A DNA stretch of 56,220 bases from a virus. Both the position numbers and the translations under genes were made by a program. This document shows positions 49,202-56,220 of the stretch, one piece after another; the stretch's first letter is position 1; each line of letters begins with the position of its first letter. The notes under the pieces are model-generated. The model was not told the origin of the DNA. It saw nothing but the letters and a program-made list of their open reading frames with translations, and made no database searches. The stretch covers positions 1-56,220 of IMG/VR virus record IMGVR_UViG_3300038441_000168. One strand, written 5' to 3'.

Positions 49202-49797
49202 TGGAAATCAGGCTGTTTGATCCGGAAAACCCTCCGGAATGGCTAGACCCAGAGTGGTGGGTCGATCAGCCTCATGTGAATCACCTCAGTAACTGGGTGC
49301 ATGAGTCGCGGCTAAACTCGGCGGCGTTCGCCGCCATGAATTGTGCCGAGGTCTTAGGCACTCATGTTATCTGTGATGTCGGATCTTGTGATGGTGGGCT
49401 TCTAGATCTCCTCCTGGAACCCTACCGTTCAGCCTCCTTTGGATACGACGTCATCGATAGTTCTATTGAGTATGCCAACGACGTTCGGGGTGTCAACGTA
49501 ACTTGGGCTAATGTCGTAGAGTCCAAGCGGACACCACTTGCAGAAGTGATTGTGTGCACCGAGATGTTGGAACATCTTCGGGATCCTCATCAGTTCCTTC
49601 GTGACCTCAAGAGTCGCGGTGTTGTTTACGGGGTCTTCTCCTCCCCCAAGAACGAAACCGCAGACCATCACGAGTGGAACCACGCTTGGGCGTGGGATAT
49701 GGATGGGTATCTCAAGATGTTTATCGACGCAGGTTGGCACGTCATCGCGCATACCGAAGTCGATTGGTCTCAACAGATTGTGGTGAAGAATGTCTGA
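49201..49797 (+). CDS. SAM-dependent methyltransferase
   Basis: A 198-residue protein. Ile-Cys-Asp-Val-Gly-Ser-Cys-Asp-Gly-Gly is motif I for S-adenosylmethionine; Val-Cys-Thr-Glu-Met-Leu-Glu-His-Leu-Arg-Asp-Pro is motif III of class I enzymes. Aromatic C-terminal end. The ATG shares a base with the amidase TAA. The substrate is unknown; sugar or small-molecule methylation is as likely as nucleic acid. Confidence 0.83.
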   Translation: MEIRLFDPENPPEWLDPEWWVDQPHVNHLSNWVHESRLNSAAFAAMNCAEVLGTHVICDVGSCDGGLLDLLLEPYRSASFGYDVIDSSIEYANDVRGVNVTWANVVESKRTPLAEVIVCTEMLEHLRDPHQFLRDLKSRGVVYGVFSSPKNETADHHEWNHAWAWDMDGYLKMFIDAGWHVIAHTEVDWSQQIVVKNV

Positions 49798-49867
49798 AGA
49801 TGAGATTATCCTGTTCTACTGCCCCAAGTGTAAGAAGTCTGTTCTTTGGGGTGGTTGCGGACACTAG
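49790..49867 (+). CDS. 25-residue zinc-ribbon microprotein
   Basis: ATG overlaps the methyltransferase end by eight bases. Phe-Tyr-Cys-Pro-Lys-Cys-Lys-Lys, then Gly-Cys-Gly-His: C-x2-C-x8-C-x-H. It resembles the 17-residue leftward protein at 17251 (C-P-x-C...C-x-G-H). Probably zinc-binding. A hairpin follows. Confidence 0.58.
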   Translation: MSEDEIILFYCPKCKKSVLWGGCGH

Positions 49868-49869
49868 GC

Positions 49870-49892
49870 GTGTAGGAATTCGCTACCTACAC
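49870..49892 (+). other. Hairpin before tRNA cluster
   Basis: GTGTAGG pairs with CCTACAC around a 9-base loop, about 35 bases before tRNA-Met. It may be a processing site that frees the tRNA cluster from the lysin mRNA. Confidence 0.55.
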
Positions 49893-49928
49893 ACGGTGAG
49901 AAGGTACACCGCAAAACAGCCTTCACCT

Positions 49929-50001
49929 GTGGACGAAGCAGTCGGTTAGGCAAGCGGGCTCATAACCCGTAGATTTGGTGGTTCGAATCCACCCGTCCCC
50001 A
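49929..50001 (+). tRNA. tRNA-Met (CAT)
   Basis: Acceptor GTGGACG/CGTCCCC (one mismatch), anticodon stem GCGGG/CCCGT with loop CTCATAA, T stem GGTGG/CCACC with TTCGAAT loop. Anticodon CAT could also be an Ile tRNA after C34 modification. No encoded CCA. Confidence 0.88.
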
Positions 50002-50048
50002 CGAACCGCAGACGGGACATTAATCGCGGTATATAAAAGTCCCACCAA

Positions 50049-50120
50049 TGCCCCTTACTTTAACTGGCAGAAGGACGCGCTCTGACCGCGTTAGTCGAGG
50101 TTCGAATCCTTGCGGGGTAG
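50049..50120 (+). tRNA. tRNA-Gln (CTG)
   Basis: Acceptor TGCCCCT/CGGGGTA with one mismatch, anticodon stem ACGCG/CGCGT with loop CTCTGAC (anticodon CTG), T stem CGAGG/CCTTG with TTCGAAT loop. Good cloverleaf. Confidence 0.87.
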
Positions 50121-50122
50121 CT

Positions 50123-50193
50123 CTGTGGTTAGTCTAGTGGTAAAACTCTGGGATGTGGCCCCAGTATCACCGGTTCGACTCCGGTACCACAGT
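50123..50193 (+). tRNA. tRNA-His (GTG)
   Basis: Acceptor CTGTGGT/ACCACAG, anticodon stem CTGGG/CCCAG with loop ATGTGGC (anticodon GTG), T stem CCGG with TTCGACT loop. The discriminator is T, not the usual C of tRNA-His. Three bases after tRNA-Gln. Confidence 0.87.
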
Positions 50194-50196
50194 CCA

Positions 50197-50268
50197 TGGC
50201 GTATAGCTCAATGGCAGAGCAGCGGCCTGTTAAGCCGCCGGTTGCTGGTTCGAATCCAGCTATGTCAG
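50197..50268 (+). tRNA. tRNA-Asn (GTT)
   Basis: Acceptor TGGCGTA/TATGTCA with G-U pairs, anticodon stem GCGGC/GCCGC with loop CTGTTAA (anticodon GTT), T stem GCTGG/CCAGC with TTCGAAT loop. Complete. Confidence 0.9.
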
Positions 50269-50308
50269 CAACCTCCCTTAAACGCGGCCCGTCAGGGTGG
50301 GAGGACAA

Positions 50309-50380
50309 GGGGAGTTAGTTTAATCGGAAAAACAGTCGGCTCCAACCCGACCGTTCTGGGTTCAAGCCCTAGACGCCCCG
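50309..50380 (+). tRNA. tRNA-Trp (CCA)
   Basis: Acceptor GGGGAGT/ACGCCCC with one mismatch, anticodon stem GTCGG/CCGAC with loop CTCCAAC (anticodon CCA), T stem CTGGG/CCTAG (closing G-C pair shifted) with TTCAAGC loop. A CCTCCC/GGGAGG hairpin precedes it. Confidence 0.87.
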
Positions 50381-50381
50381 C

Positions 50382-50483
50382 ATGTGTAATGTTGTTGAGA
50401 CCAGAGTGGATGGTAAGCTTGTCGATTCCACTTGGCATGACTGTAACAACCCAAATTGCCCAACATCGGATGCTAAAAAGTGA
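50382..50483 (+). CDS. Candidate 33-residue Cys/His protein within tRNA cluster
   Basis: ATG one base after tRNA-Trp. Carries Thr-Trp-His-Asp-Cys-Asn-Asn-Pro-Asn-Cys-Pro with an earlier Cys, a possible finger. No clear ribosome site, so expression is uncertain; its stop overlaps the next GTG, which favours both or neither. Confidence 0.42.
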   Translation: MCNVVETRVDGKLVDSTWHDCNNPNCPTSDAKK

Positions 50484-50545
50484 ATTTTGTAGTGTGGTGT
50501 GACGTGTGCGATTGTGCACACGGTTGGCCTAAGTGTCCAGGTTAG
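50480..50545 (+). CDS. 21-residue zinc-knuckle microprotein
   Basis: GTG overlaps the previous TGA (GTGA). Trp-Cys-Asp-Val-Cys-Asp-Cys-Ala-His-Gly-Trp-Pro-Lys-Cys-Pro-Gly: C-x2-C-x-C-x-H-x4-C. The core reads like the knuckles at 14149 and 36323 on the other strand. A rare rightward member. Confidence 0.5.
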   Translation: MNFVVWCDVCDCAHGWPKCPG

Positions 50546-50616
50546 TAACGCATAGAAGGGATTGTCTGTTGTCCTACCACGACTAGTGGGGCTACAGGAG
50601 GCAAGCCCCTCAGACA

Positions 50617-50658
50617 TTCGGTGAGAACCGAACGTAAAGGGACCAGTTTTACTGGTCC
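50617..50658 (+). other. Two hairpins before tRNA-Pro
   Basis: TTCGGT-GAGA-ACCGAA and GGACCAGT-TTT-ACTGGTCC follow each other. They divide the tRNA cluster and could mark processing sites. The rest of the 50546-50662 stretch holds no gene I can support. Confidence 0.55.
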
Positions 50659-50662
50659 TGTA

Positions 50663-50737
50663 TCTGATTGTAGCTCAGTTGGGAGAGTGCCGCATTTGGG
50701 GTGCGGAAGTCGCAGGTTCGAGCCCTGCCAGTCAGAC
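50663..50737 (+). tRNA. tRNA-Pro (TGG)
   Basis: Acceptor TCTGATT/AGTCAGA, anticodon stem CCGCA/TGCGG with loop TTTGGGG (anticodon TGG), T stem GCAGG/CCTGC with TTCGAGC loop. Complete cloverleaf. Confidence 0.9.
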
Positions 50738-50740
50738 TTC

Positions 50741-50812
50741 AGTCCGTTAACTCAACGGAAGAGTAGCTCCTTTACACGGAGCAGGTTGGGGGTTCAAATC
50801 CCTCACGGACTA
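50741..50812 (+). tRNA. tRNA-Val (TAC)
   Basis: Acceptor AGTCCGT/ACGGACT, anticodon stem GCTCC/GGAGC with loop TTTACAC (anticodon TAC), T stem TGGGG/CCCTC-type with TTCAAAT loop. Four bases after tRNA-Pro. Confidence 0.9.
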
Positions 50813-50827
50813 TCGAAAGGTCCTTAA

Positions 50828-51919
50828 ATGCCATTGCCCGCATCAGTGCCTGTCGGCACGGTGACCGGTCGTTACTACGAGCCTGACGGCGACAACGCAA
50901 CCGGTACTGCATACTTCCTGCTTCTGTCTGAGATTGAAGTTCCAGACGATGCGGATGGAGTGGTTATTCCACTCATGACCCAGGCCGCAATCTCGGCTGG
51001 TGTTCTGAACGTAACTCTTCCTGCTGGTTTTTACAACGCACGTGTGCGACTTGGTAACTGGTATGAGAAGGCCATCGTCATTGAAGTTGAGAGCGGCGTT
51101 GCACTCAACCTTCCTGATGCTGTTGGTGTTGTTCCACCTGAGGAGCTGCTAACCCCAGTTCGTTCTGTCAACGGGTATCTCCCAGACGCCTCAGGCAACA
51201 TCACAGTACCTGGTGGTGGAGGTGGCGGGGCAGTAGATTCTGTCTTTGGCCGCACTGGAGTTGTAACCGCCCAGTCGGGTGATTACACCAAGGCCCAGGT
51301 TGGTCTTTCCAACGTCGACAACACGTCAGATCTCAGTAAGCCAATATCCACCGCGACCCAAGCCGCGATCGACGGCAAGGAGAACGCAGGAACGGCTTCG
51401 GCTGCTGTTGCTGCTCACGTTGCAGCACTAGATCCACATCCACAGTACACGCTGGAATCGGCTATTCCAAAGCCGGTCAAGGGGTTCTCGACCACGGGAA
51501 AGATTACTGGGACCTTTGGCCCTGGTGACACCTCGGGAACCTGGACGTTGGCGTCTGCTCCATGGCGGGTAACAATTCCTGCTTCGGTGGGTGACGTGCT
51601 CTGTATGGATCCCGCAATCATTGCGCTGGTCGGTGCAGATGCTGAAATGGACGTGTGTTCCATGAATCCGGATACCCTTGCCCGATTGAGGTATTACTCG
51701 TCGGGTACATCCACCCAGGCCCCCAATGGCCACGGTGGTCTCTATATGGGTCAGCAGTACAACCACAAGGTAAACCCCGTAAGGTGGGTGGTTACTGCGG
51801 ATGACATTGTAAACGGAAACGTAACCCTGTGTTACATGTACCGTTCTGGTTCAGGTATCACCTGGGGTTCTGGGGCTTACCCCAACGAAATCACACTTAT
51901 CAACGAAGGTTCACCATAA
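50828..51919 (+). CDS. Tail fibre / minor tail protein
   Basis: A 363-residue protein with AAAGG upstream. N-terminal beta domain, a Gly-rich linker, then Val-Asp-Ser-Val-Phe-Gly-Arg-Thr-Gly-Val-Val-Thr-Ala and Leu-Ser-Asn-Val-Asp-Asn-Thr-Ser-Asp, a repeated motif of phage tail fibres, plus His-Pro-Gln-Tyr. The C-terminal half is a beta-rich head. It is likely a receptor-binding fibre despite lying upstream of terminase. Confidence 0.85.
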   Translation: MPLPASVPVGTVTGRYYEPDGDNATGTAYFLLLSEIEVPDDADGVVIPLMTQAAISAGVLNVTLPAGFYNARVRLGNWYEKAIVIEVESGVALNLPDAVGVVPPEELLTPVRSVNGYLPDASGNITVPGGGGGGAVDSVFGRTGVVTAQSGDYTKAQVGLSNVDNTSDLSKPISTATQAAIDGKENAGTASAAVAAHVAALDPHPQYTLESAIPKPVKGFSTTGKITGTFGPGDTSGTWTLASAPWRVTIPASVGDVLCMDPAIIALVGADAEMDVCSMNPDTLARLRYYSSGTSTQAPNGHGGLYMGQQYNHKVNPVRWVVTADDIVNGNVTLCYMYRSGSGITWGSGAYPNEITLINEGSP

Positions 51920-51932
51920 TCAAGGGAGTAAA

Positions 51933-53627
51933 ATGGGTTCGCCAACTCTGCTCCCCTCTCCTAGTCACGTAGTTGGACCCACCTGGCAGCGTCTTGAAGG
52001 TGGCGGATTCCACCTTCCGGAAAAGACTTTGGGTCGGGAAATTGTAAACTGGATGTTCGAATACATCCTTCAGCCATCGGGTCCACGTGCCAAGGAGCCT
52101 TTCTTGGTAACCGATGAACAGTACCGCTTTCTTTTGTGGTGGTACGCAGTAGACCCCGAGACTGGCCGGTTCATTTATCGAAATGGACTTCTGCGTCGTC
52201 TTAAGGGATGGGGCAAAGACCCCCTGGCAGCAGCTATGGCGCTTGCTGAGCTTTGTGGGCCTGTGCAGTTTGCCGGGTTTGATGAGAATGGCAACCCGAC
52301 GGGTAAGCCTAAGTCCTCCGCATGGGTTCAGATTGCTGCTGTGTCCCAGGACCAGACCCGTAACACCTTCACCCTGTTTCCGGCCATGTGCTCGAAGAGG
52401 CTGAAGGAGGATTACGGTCTAGAAATCCACAAGACCATCATCTATAACTCCGAAGGCGGAATGATTGAGGCTGTGACCTCATCTCCTCTGTCCCTGGAAG
52501 GCAAACGTCCCACGTTCGTTATCATGAATGAGGTTCAGTGGTGGGTCGAGGCTAACTCGGGTCACGAAATGGAACAGGTCATCATGGGTAACGTCACCAA
52601 GGGTGCGTATGGTACCTGTCGAGCCCTAAGTATTTGCAACGCCCACCGACCGGGCGAAGAGTCAATCGGTGAACGCTACTGGGATGCTTACCTAGCCGAG
52701 CAGGCTGGTGAGGCTATCTCCATCAAGGCGTTGGCTACGGGCTTCCTCTACGACGCCCTTGAGGCCCCTGCCGATACACCCCTAGGTGAGCTTGCAGACC
52801 TCCAGGAAGACGAGGAGGCGTTCTATGAGGGTATTGAGAAGCTCCGTAAGGGCTTGGAGATCTGTCGTGGTGATGCTGACTGGCTTGACCTGGACATCAT
52901 CCTGGAATCCCTCCTGGACATCCGTAATGATGTCACAGAGTCTCGACGTAAATTCCTGAACCAGATCAACGCGGCTGAAGATGCCTGGATTTCTCCACGA
53001 GAATGGGACAAGTGCCATGTGCCAGGTCTGCGACCGCTTGAACCAGGAGATCGAATTACTCTTGGGTTCGACGGCTCCAAGTCACAGGACTGGACAGCAC
53101 TGGTCGCTTGCCGTGTGGATGACGCAGCAATTATCCCCATCAAAATTTGGGACCCCGAGAAGTATGGCGGGGAAGTGCCTCGTGAAGACGTTAACAACAC
53201 CGTTGAATGGGCATTTGGAACATTCGATGTTGTTGCGTTTCGATCTGACGTTCGAGAGTTCGAAGCCTACGTGGATCAGTGGGGGGCCAAGTTCGGGAAG
53301 AAACTCAAGGTGCGGGCAACAGCCAAGCACCCAGTTGGATACGACATGCGATCCAACATCAAAAACTTCACAATGGACTGTGAACGATTCCAGGATGCAG
53401 TGGTCGAGCAAGAAGTCCTACACAACGGATCTGCTGCCTTAAAGCGTCATATCAACAACGCCATTAGGCGACCAAACAACTTCGGCATTTCAATCTCCAA
53501 GGCCACCAAGGACAGCGCGCGAAAGATCGATGCGGCTGTATGTGCTGTCTTGGCGTTTGGTGCCCGTAATGAATTCCTCATGAGTAAGACTGGCCAAACT
53601 GGAAAGGGGGTCACAGTCTTCCGATGA
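51933..53627 (+). CDS. terL: Terminase large subunit
   Basis: A 564-residue protein. Leu-Lys-Gly-Trp-Gly-Lys-Asp-Pro-Leu is the Walker A-type loop of actinophage terminases, Phe-Val-Ile-Met-Asn-Glu the Walker B region, and Leu-Gly-Phe-Asp-Gly-Ser-Lys-Ser the first nuclease acid. It pumps and cuts DNA into heads. GGGAG precedes the ATG. Confidence 0.93.
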   Translation: MGSPTLLPSPSHVVGPTWQRLEGGGFHLPEKTLGREIVNWMFEYILQPSGPRAKEPFLVTDEQYRFLLWWYAVDPETGRFIYRNGLLRRLKGWGKDPLAAAMALAELCGPVQFAGFDENGNPTGKPKSSAWVQIAAVSQDQTRNTFTLFPAMCSKRLKEDYGLEIHKTIIYNSEGGMIEAVTSSPLSLEGKRPTFVIMNEVQWWVEANSGHEMEQVIMGNVTKGAYGTCRALSICNAHRPGEESIGERYWDAYLAEQAGEAISIKALATGFLYDALEAPADTPLGELADLQEDEEAFYEGIEKLRKGLEICRGDADWLDLDIILESLLDIRNDVTESRRKFLNQINAAEDAWISPREWDKCHVPGLRPLEPGDRITLGFDGSKSQDWTALVACRVDDAAIIPIKIWDPEKYGGEVPREDVNNTVEWAFGTFDVVAFRSDVREFEAYVDQWGAKFGKKLKVRATAKHPVGYDMRSNIKNFTMDCERFQDAVVEQEVLHNGSAALKRHINNAIRRPNNFGISISKATKDSARKIDAAVCAVLAFGARNEFLMSKTGQTGKGVTVFR

Positions 53628-55009
53628 CCTCCAAGTATGAAACCATTGTTACGGATCTTACCAATGAGTTGAATGGGCGGCAAGGTGCCCTAGAAGAGAA
53701 CGAGCGGTACTACGAAGCTGAGAACCGTCTGAAGGCATTGGGACTTTCTGTCCCGCCTGAGATGCGTCACCTCACTGCGGCTGTTGGTTGGCCACGAATG
53801 TACCTCGACTCCGTAGAAGAGCGACTGGATGTGGAGGGCTTCCGTAACTCGGATCAGCCCGAAGGTGACTCCAGGATGATGGACTGGTGGCAGGCTAATT
53901 ACCTGGATGTTGAATCTGGGTTGGGTCACATCGAGTCCATGATGCATGGCGAGGCTTATGTTACGGTTTCTGCGCCAAATGAAGACGAGAATCCGGATAA
54001 TCCTCTCATCAAGGTGGAGTCCCCTAAGAACTTCATCGCCAAGGACGACTACCGCACCCGTAAGGTGAAGGAAGCACTGAGGGCCTACAAGGATCCTCAC
54101 ATTCCCAATGAGGAATATGTTGCTCTCTTCCTTCCGGATGAGAATGTTTACCTCGCTCGTAGTGGGCAGGGTGACTGGAAGGTAGATTACAGGGTTCCAC
54201 ATAACCTTGGTCGAGTCTGTTGTGCACGTCTGTTGAATCGCGAACGTCTGACTGAGCGTTGTGGAAAGTCTGAGATCACCAAGGAGATTCGTTCTGCTAC
54301 CGATGCAGCTTCTCGTATTCTCATGAATATGCAGGCAGCCGCAGAGCTGATGGCATTGCCTCAGCGTGTGATCTTTGGTGTGAGCATGGACGATTTTGTC
54401 CAGGATCCTTCAAACCCTGGTGCGGCTATGGAAGCCTACATGGCTCGTATTCTCGCGTTTGAGAACGAGTCGGGTAAGGCCATGTCGTTTAACGCGGCTG
54501 AGCTCAGGAACTTCGTGGATGCACTGGAAGAGATTGCCAAGTTGGTAGCCTCCTACACAGGTCTTCCGCCACAGTATCTGTCGTTCTCCTCGGAAAATCC
54601 CGCTTCTGCGGAAGCCATCAAGTCGGCTGAGTCCCGATTGGTGAAGAAGGCAGAACGTAAGGCACGAATGTTTGGTCAGGCTTGGGAAGAGGCAATGCGT
54701 CTCGGAATGTTGGTGATCGACGGGTCTATCCCGGATGACGCCTACAAGCTTGAAACTGTGTGGCGCGATCCTTCAACGCCTACGTTTGCGGCCAAGGCTG
54801 ATGGTGTAGTCAAGCTGGCTCAGGCTGGCATTCTTCCCATCGAACAGGCACGTGAAGACCTGGGCTACTCCGATGTTCAGCGTGAGCAGATGCGCACGTG
54901 GGATAAGGAGAATCCGATGGGTCAGCTCAACACGGTTCTCAATGCTGGCTTCCAGGCTGATCAGGCTGCTGCGTCAAGGGCCGGAGCACAGAAGAATGCG
55001 ACTAAGTGA
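53624..55009 (+). CDS. Portal protein
   Basis: A 461-residue protein whose ATGA start overlaps the terminase stop. Arg-Tyr-Tyr-Glu-Ala-Glu-Asn-Arg, then Ala-Ala-Val-Gly-Trp-Pro-Arg-Met, and a central Tyr-Thr-Gly-Leu-Pro-Pro-Gln-Tyr-Leu, all typical of actinophage portals. Ring for DNA entry and exit. Confidence 0.92.
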   Translation: MTSKYETIVTDLTNELNGRQGALEENERYYEAENRLKALGLSVPPEMRHLTAAVGWPRMYLDSVEERLDVEGFRNSDQPEGDSRMMDWWQANYLDVESGLGHIESMMHGEAYVTVSAPNEDENPDNPLIKVESPKNFIAKDDYRTRKVKEALRAYKDPHIPNEEYVALFLPDENVYLARSGQGDWKVDYRVPHNLGRVCCARLLNRERLTERCGKSEITKEIRSATDAASRILMNMQAAAELMALPQRVIFGVSMDDFVQDPSNPGAAMEAYMARILAFENESGKAMSFNAAELRNFVDALEEIAKLVASYTGLPPQYLSFSSENPASAEAIKSAESRLVKKAERKARMFGQAWEEAMRLGMLVIDGSIPDDAYKLETVWRDPSTPTFAAKADGVVKLAQAGILPIEQAREDLGYSDVQREQMRTWDKENPMGQLNTVLNAGFQADQAAASRAGAQKNATK

Positions 55010-55802
55010 ATATCGTGAGGCGCAGGATAGTATTACGGGAAGTGCTCTCCAGTACATCCTGTCTATCCTGCTCCCTTTCAAGAACTTGCCAATAGCCCGT
55101 GTCACGTGGCTCAGCTTGCTGGGTGCACTATTTCCCGTCGTGGTCGGTGCACGCAGGCAGTCTGCTGAATTGGCTCGTCAGTTCTACGATGAGGACCGTA
55201 TTGCCCACGGGCTGACGGATCGATTCGATATTGATCTGCCCGACTATGAGTGGGAATGGTTCCTGAATGCCATGGAGCCCTCTTACCAAGCGTTTGTTAG
55301 CGGAGACATGTCGGATGGGCAGTTCGCTCAGACCGGTCTCCGGGCAATCAAGGAAATCGAGAACGCAGGCCGTAAGGAACTCATCAAAGCAGTACGGGAT
55401 GAGAACGAAGCTTACCCCTCGGCTCGTATTGGATGGGCACGTGTGGCCACAGGCCGTGAGACCTGTGCTTTCTGTTTGATGCTGGTTTCTCGTGGCCCTG
55501 TGTATGAGGACTCCCAGCAAGCAGGTTTGAACGACGAAGAGAAGGCCCTTGAACTCCTGGAATCAGGAGCCGATAAGGCAACTCTACGAGAACTCATGAC
55601 GAGGTGGCATCCCGGTTGTGACTGCATTGCAGTGCCGGTTCGAGATATCAATTCCTGGGAAGGGCGAGATGCCTGGAAGGAAGCCGAGGATATCTGGAAG
55701 GAAACCACCAAGTCCTTCACGGGCGTTGACAAACTCAACGCCTTCCGGCGTGCCATTGAACGTGGGGACGTAAACCCACAGGACTTCGCCGTTGCGGCAT
55801 AA
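54996..55802 (+). CDS. MuF-like capsid maturation protein
   Basis: About 268 residues from ATG 54996 (inside the portal end). Helical start, then Thr-Cys-Ala-Phe-Cys-Leu-Met-Leu-Val-Ser-Arg-Gly-Pro-Val-Tyr and Trp-His-Pro-Gly-Cys-Asp-Cys, the C-terminal MuF-like head morphogenesis motif. It probably rides inside the head. No toxin domain is fused. Confidence 0.85.
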   Translation: MRLSEYREAQDSITGSALQYILSILLPFKNLPIARVTWLSLLGALFPVVVGARRQSAELARQFYDEDRIAHGLTDRFDIDLPDYEWEWFLNAMEPSYQAFVSGDMSDGQFAQTGLRAIKEIENAGRKELIKAVRDENEAYPSARIGWARVATGRETCAFCLMLVSRGPVYEDSQQAGLNDEEKALELLESGADKATLRELMTRWHPGCDCIAVPVRDINSWEGRDAWKEAEDIWKETTKSFTGVDKLNAFRRAIERGDVNPQDFAVAA

Positions 55803-55811
55803 CCCATTTCC

Positions 55812-55830
55812 CATCTCCCAGGAGGAGATG
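55812..55830 (+). other. Hairpin before scaffold gene
   Basis: CATCTCC pairs with GGAGATG around CAGGA. It lies in the 52-base gap before the scaffold start, where it could tune scaffold expression. Confidence 0.55.
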
Positions 55831-55854
55831 TAATCAAGGTCCCAGGAGGATCAC

Positions 55855-56220
55855 ATGTCCGATGACAACACCACCGAGACGAAGGTAGTTACTGAGGAAG
55901 TAATTCCTGAGTGGGCTCGGAAGAAGATTACCGAAGCCAACAACGAAGCTGCTAAGTATCGGACGGAGAAGAACAACATCGAGGCAGAAACCACGGCCCG
56001 TCTTAAGGCCGAATTCGATGCTCAGTTTAAGGCGTTGTCGGACGAAAAGTCCGCAATTCTTGCGGAGCGTGATACCAGTGCACTCAACTACAAGAAGTTG
56101 AATGCCGCCCTGGCAGCCGGGGTTCCAGGTGAGACGGCTGTCAAGTTTGCAGGCCTGCTTCAGGGTTCTTCTGACGAGGAACTCGCGACGCACGCGGAGG
56201 AGCTGAAGAGCATGTTCGGC
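55855..56220 (+). CDS. Capsid scaffolding protein, N-terminal part
   Basis: ATG 55855 with AGGAGG upstream. Acidic, highly helical protein with Ala/Glu/Lys-rich repeats (Trp-Ala-Arg-Lys-Lys-Ile-Thr-Glu-Ala-Asn-Asn-Glu). It continues through the genome join to 189, giving about 184 residues. Position before the capsid gene and helical charge pattern fit a scaffold. Confidence 0.82.
   Translation, partial: MSDDNTTETKVVTEEVIPEWARKKITEANNEAAKYRTEKNNIEAETTARLKAEFDAQFKALSDEKSAILAERDTSALNYKKLNAALAAGVPGETAVKFAGLLQGSSDEELATHAEELKSMFG
56152..56220. repeat. 69-bp terminal overlap, right copy
   Basis: Identical to bases 1-69. See the left copy for interpretation. Confidence 0.95.

Noticed and set aside
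1-56220. CRISPR array or integrase
   Set aside because: No regular repeat-spacer array seen and no tyrosine or serine integrase motifs found, so lysogeny modules were not called.

Overview
The window is the essentially complete genome of a tailed, long-tailed (siphovirus-type) bacteriophage, opened inside the scaffolding-protein gene. Bases 1-69 are identical to bases 56152-56220, and the scaffolding gene runs off the right end and finishes at the left end, so the molecule is circular or circularly permuted with a unit of about 56,151 bp. An actinobacterial host is suggested by an Lsr2-like nucleoid protein, a split actinophage-type primase, actinophage-style head and terminase proteins, an r1t-type holin, and small zinc-finger families typical of actinophages. 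I see no integrase and no mycolyl-ester lysin (LysB). Lytic growth on a host without a mycolate layer is the simplest reading, but the exact host cannot be fixed from sequence alone.

Layout. (1) Rightward late block, 46.5 kb through the junction to 12.9 kb: HNH nuclease, small terminase, two separate lysins (glucosaminidase-like and amidase), a methyltransferase, seven tRNAs, a fibre protein, large terminase, portal, MuF-like protein, scaffold, major capsid, an inserted HNH nuclease plus glycosyltransferase, a likely anti-CBASS sponge (Acb2-like), connectors, major tail protein, frameshifted tail chaperones, tape measure, minor tail proteins and holin genes. It ends at a bidirectional terminator at 12,979-13,017. 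(2) Leftward early block, 45.1 kb down to 13.0 kb: about 100 mostly tiny, tightly overlapping genes. They include family A DNA polymerase, split primase, DnaB-like ATPase, two or three DEDD exonucleases, a RecB/Cas4-like nuclease, dCMP deaminase, Lsr2, several DNA-binding proteins, three lipoproteins and many one-helix membrane peptides. (3) A 1.4 kb noncoding control region at 45.08-46.50 kb between the two blocks, with repeated boxes, hairpins, a G/T-rich tract and one sigma70-like promoter.

How the parts fit. The early block replicates DNA and remodels the host. Its most coherent accessory module is RNA repair: a T4-type 5' kinase/3' phosphatase, an Rnl1-like ligase, an Rnl2-like ligase and a nucleotidyltransferase-fold protein. 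With at least nine phage tRNAs this suggests defence against host tRNA-cutting nucleases. The most striking unexplained feature is a set of at least 17 very small proteins (17-52 residues), mostly too short for ordinary gene calling, built around CxxC...H/C motifs that look like zinc knuckles. They are scattered through both blocks and most are joined to neighbours by 1-4 base stop/start overlaps.
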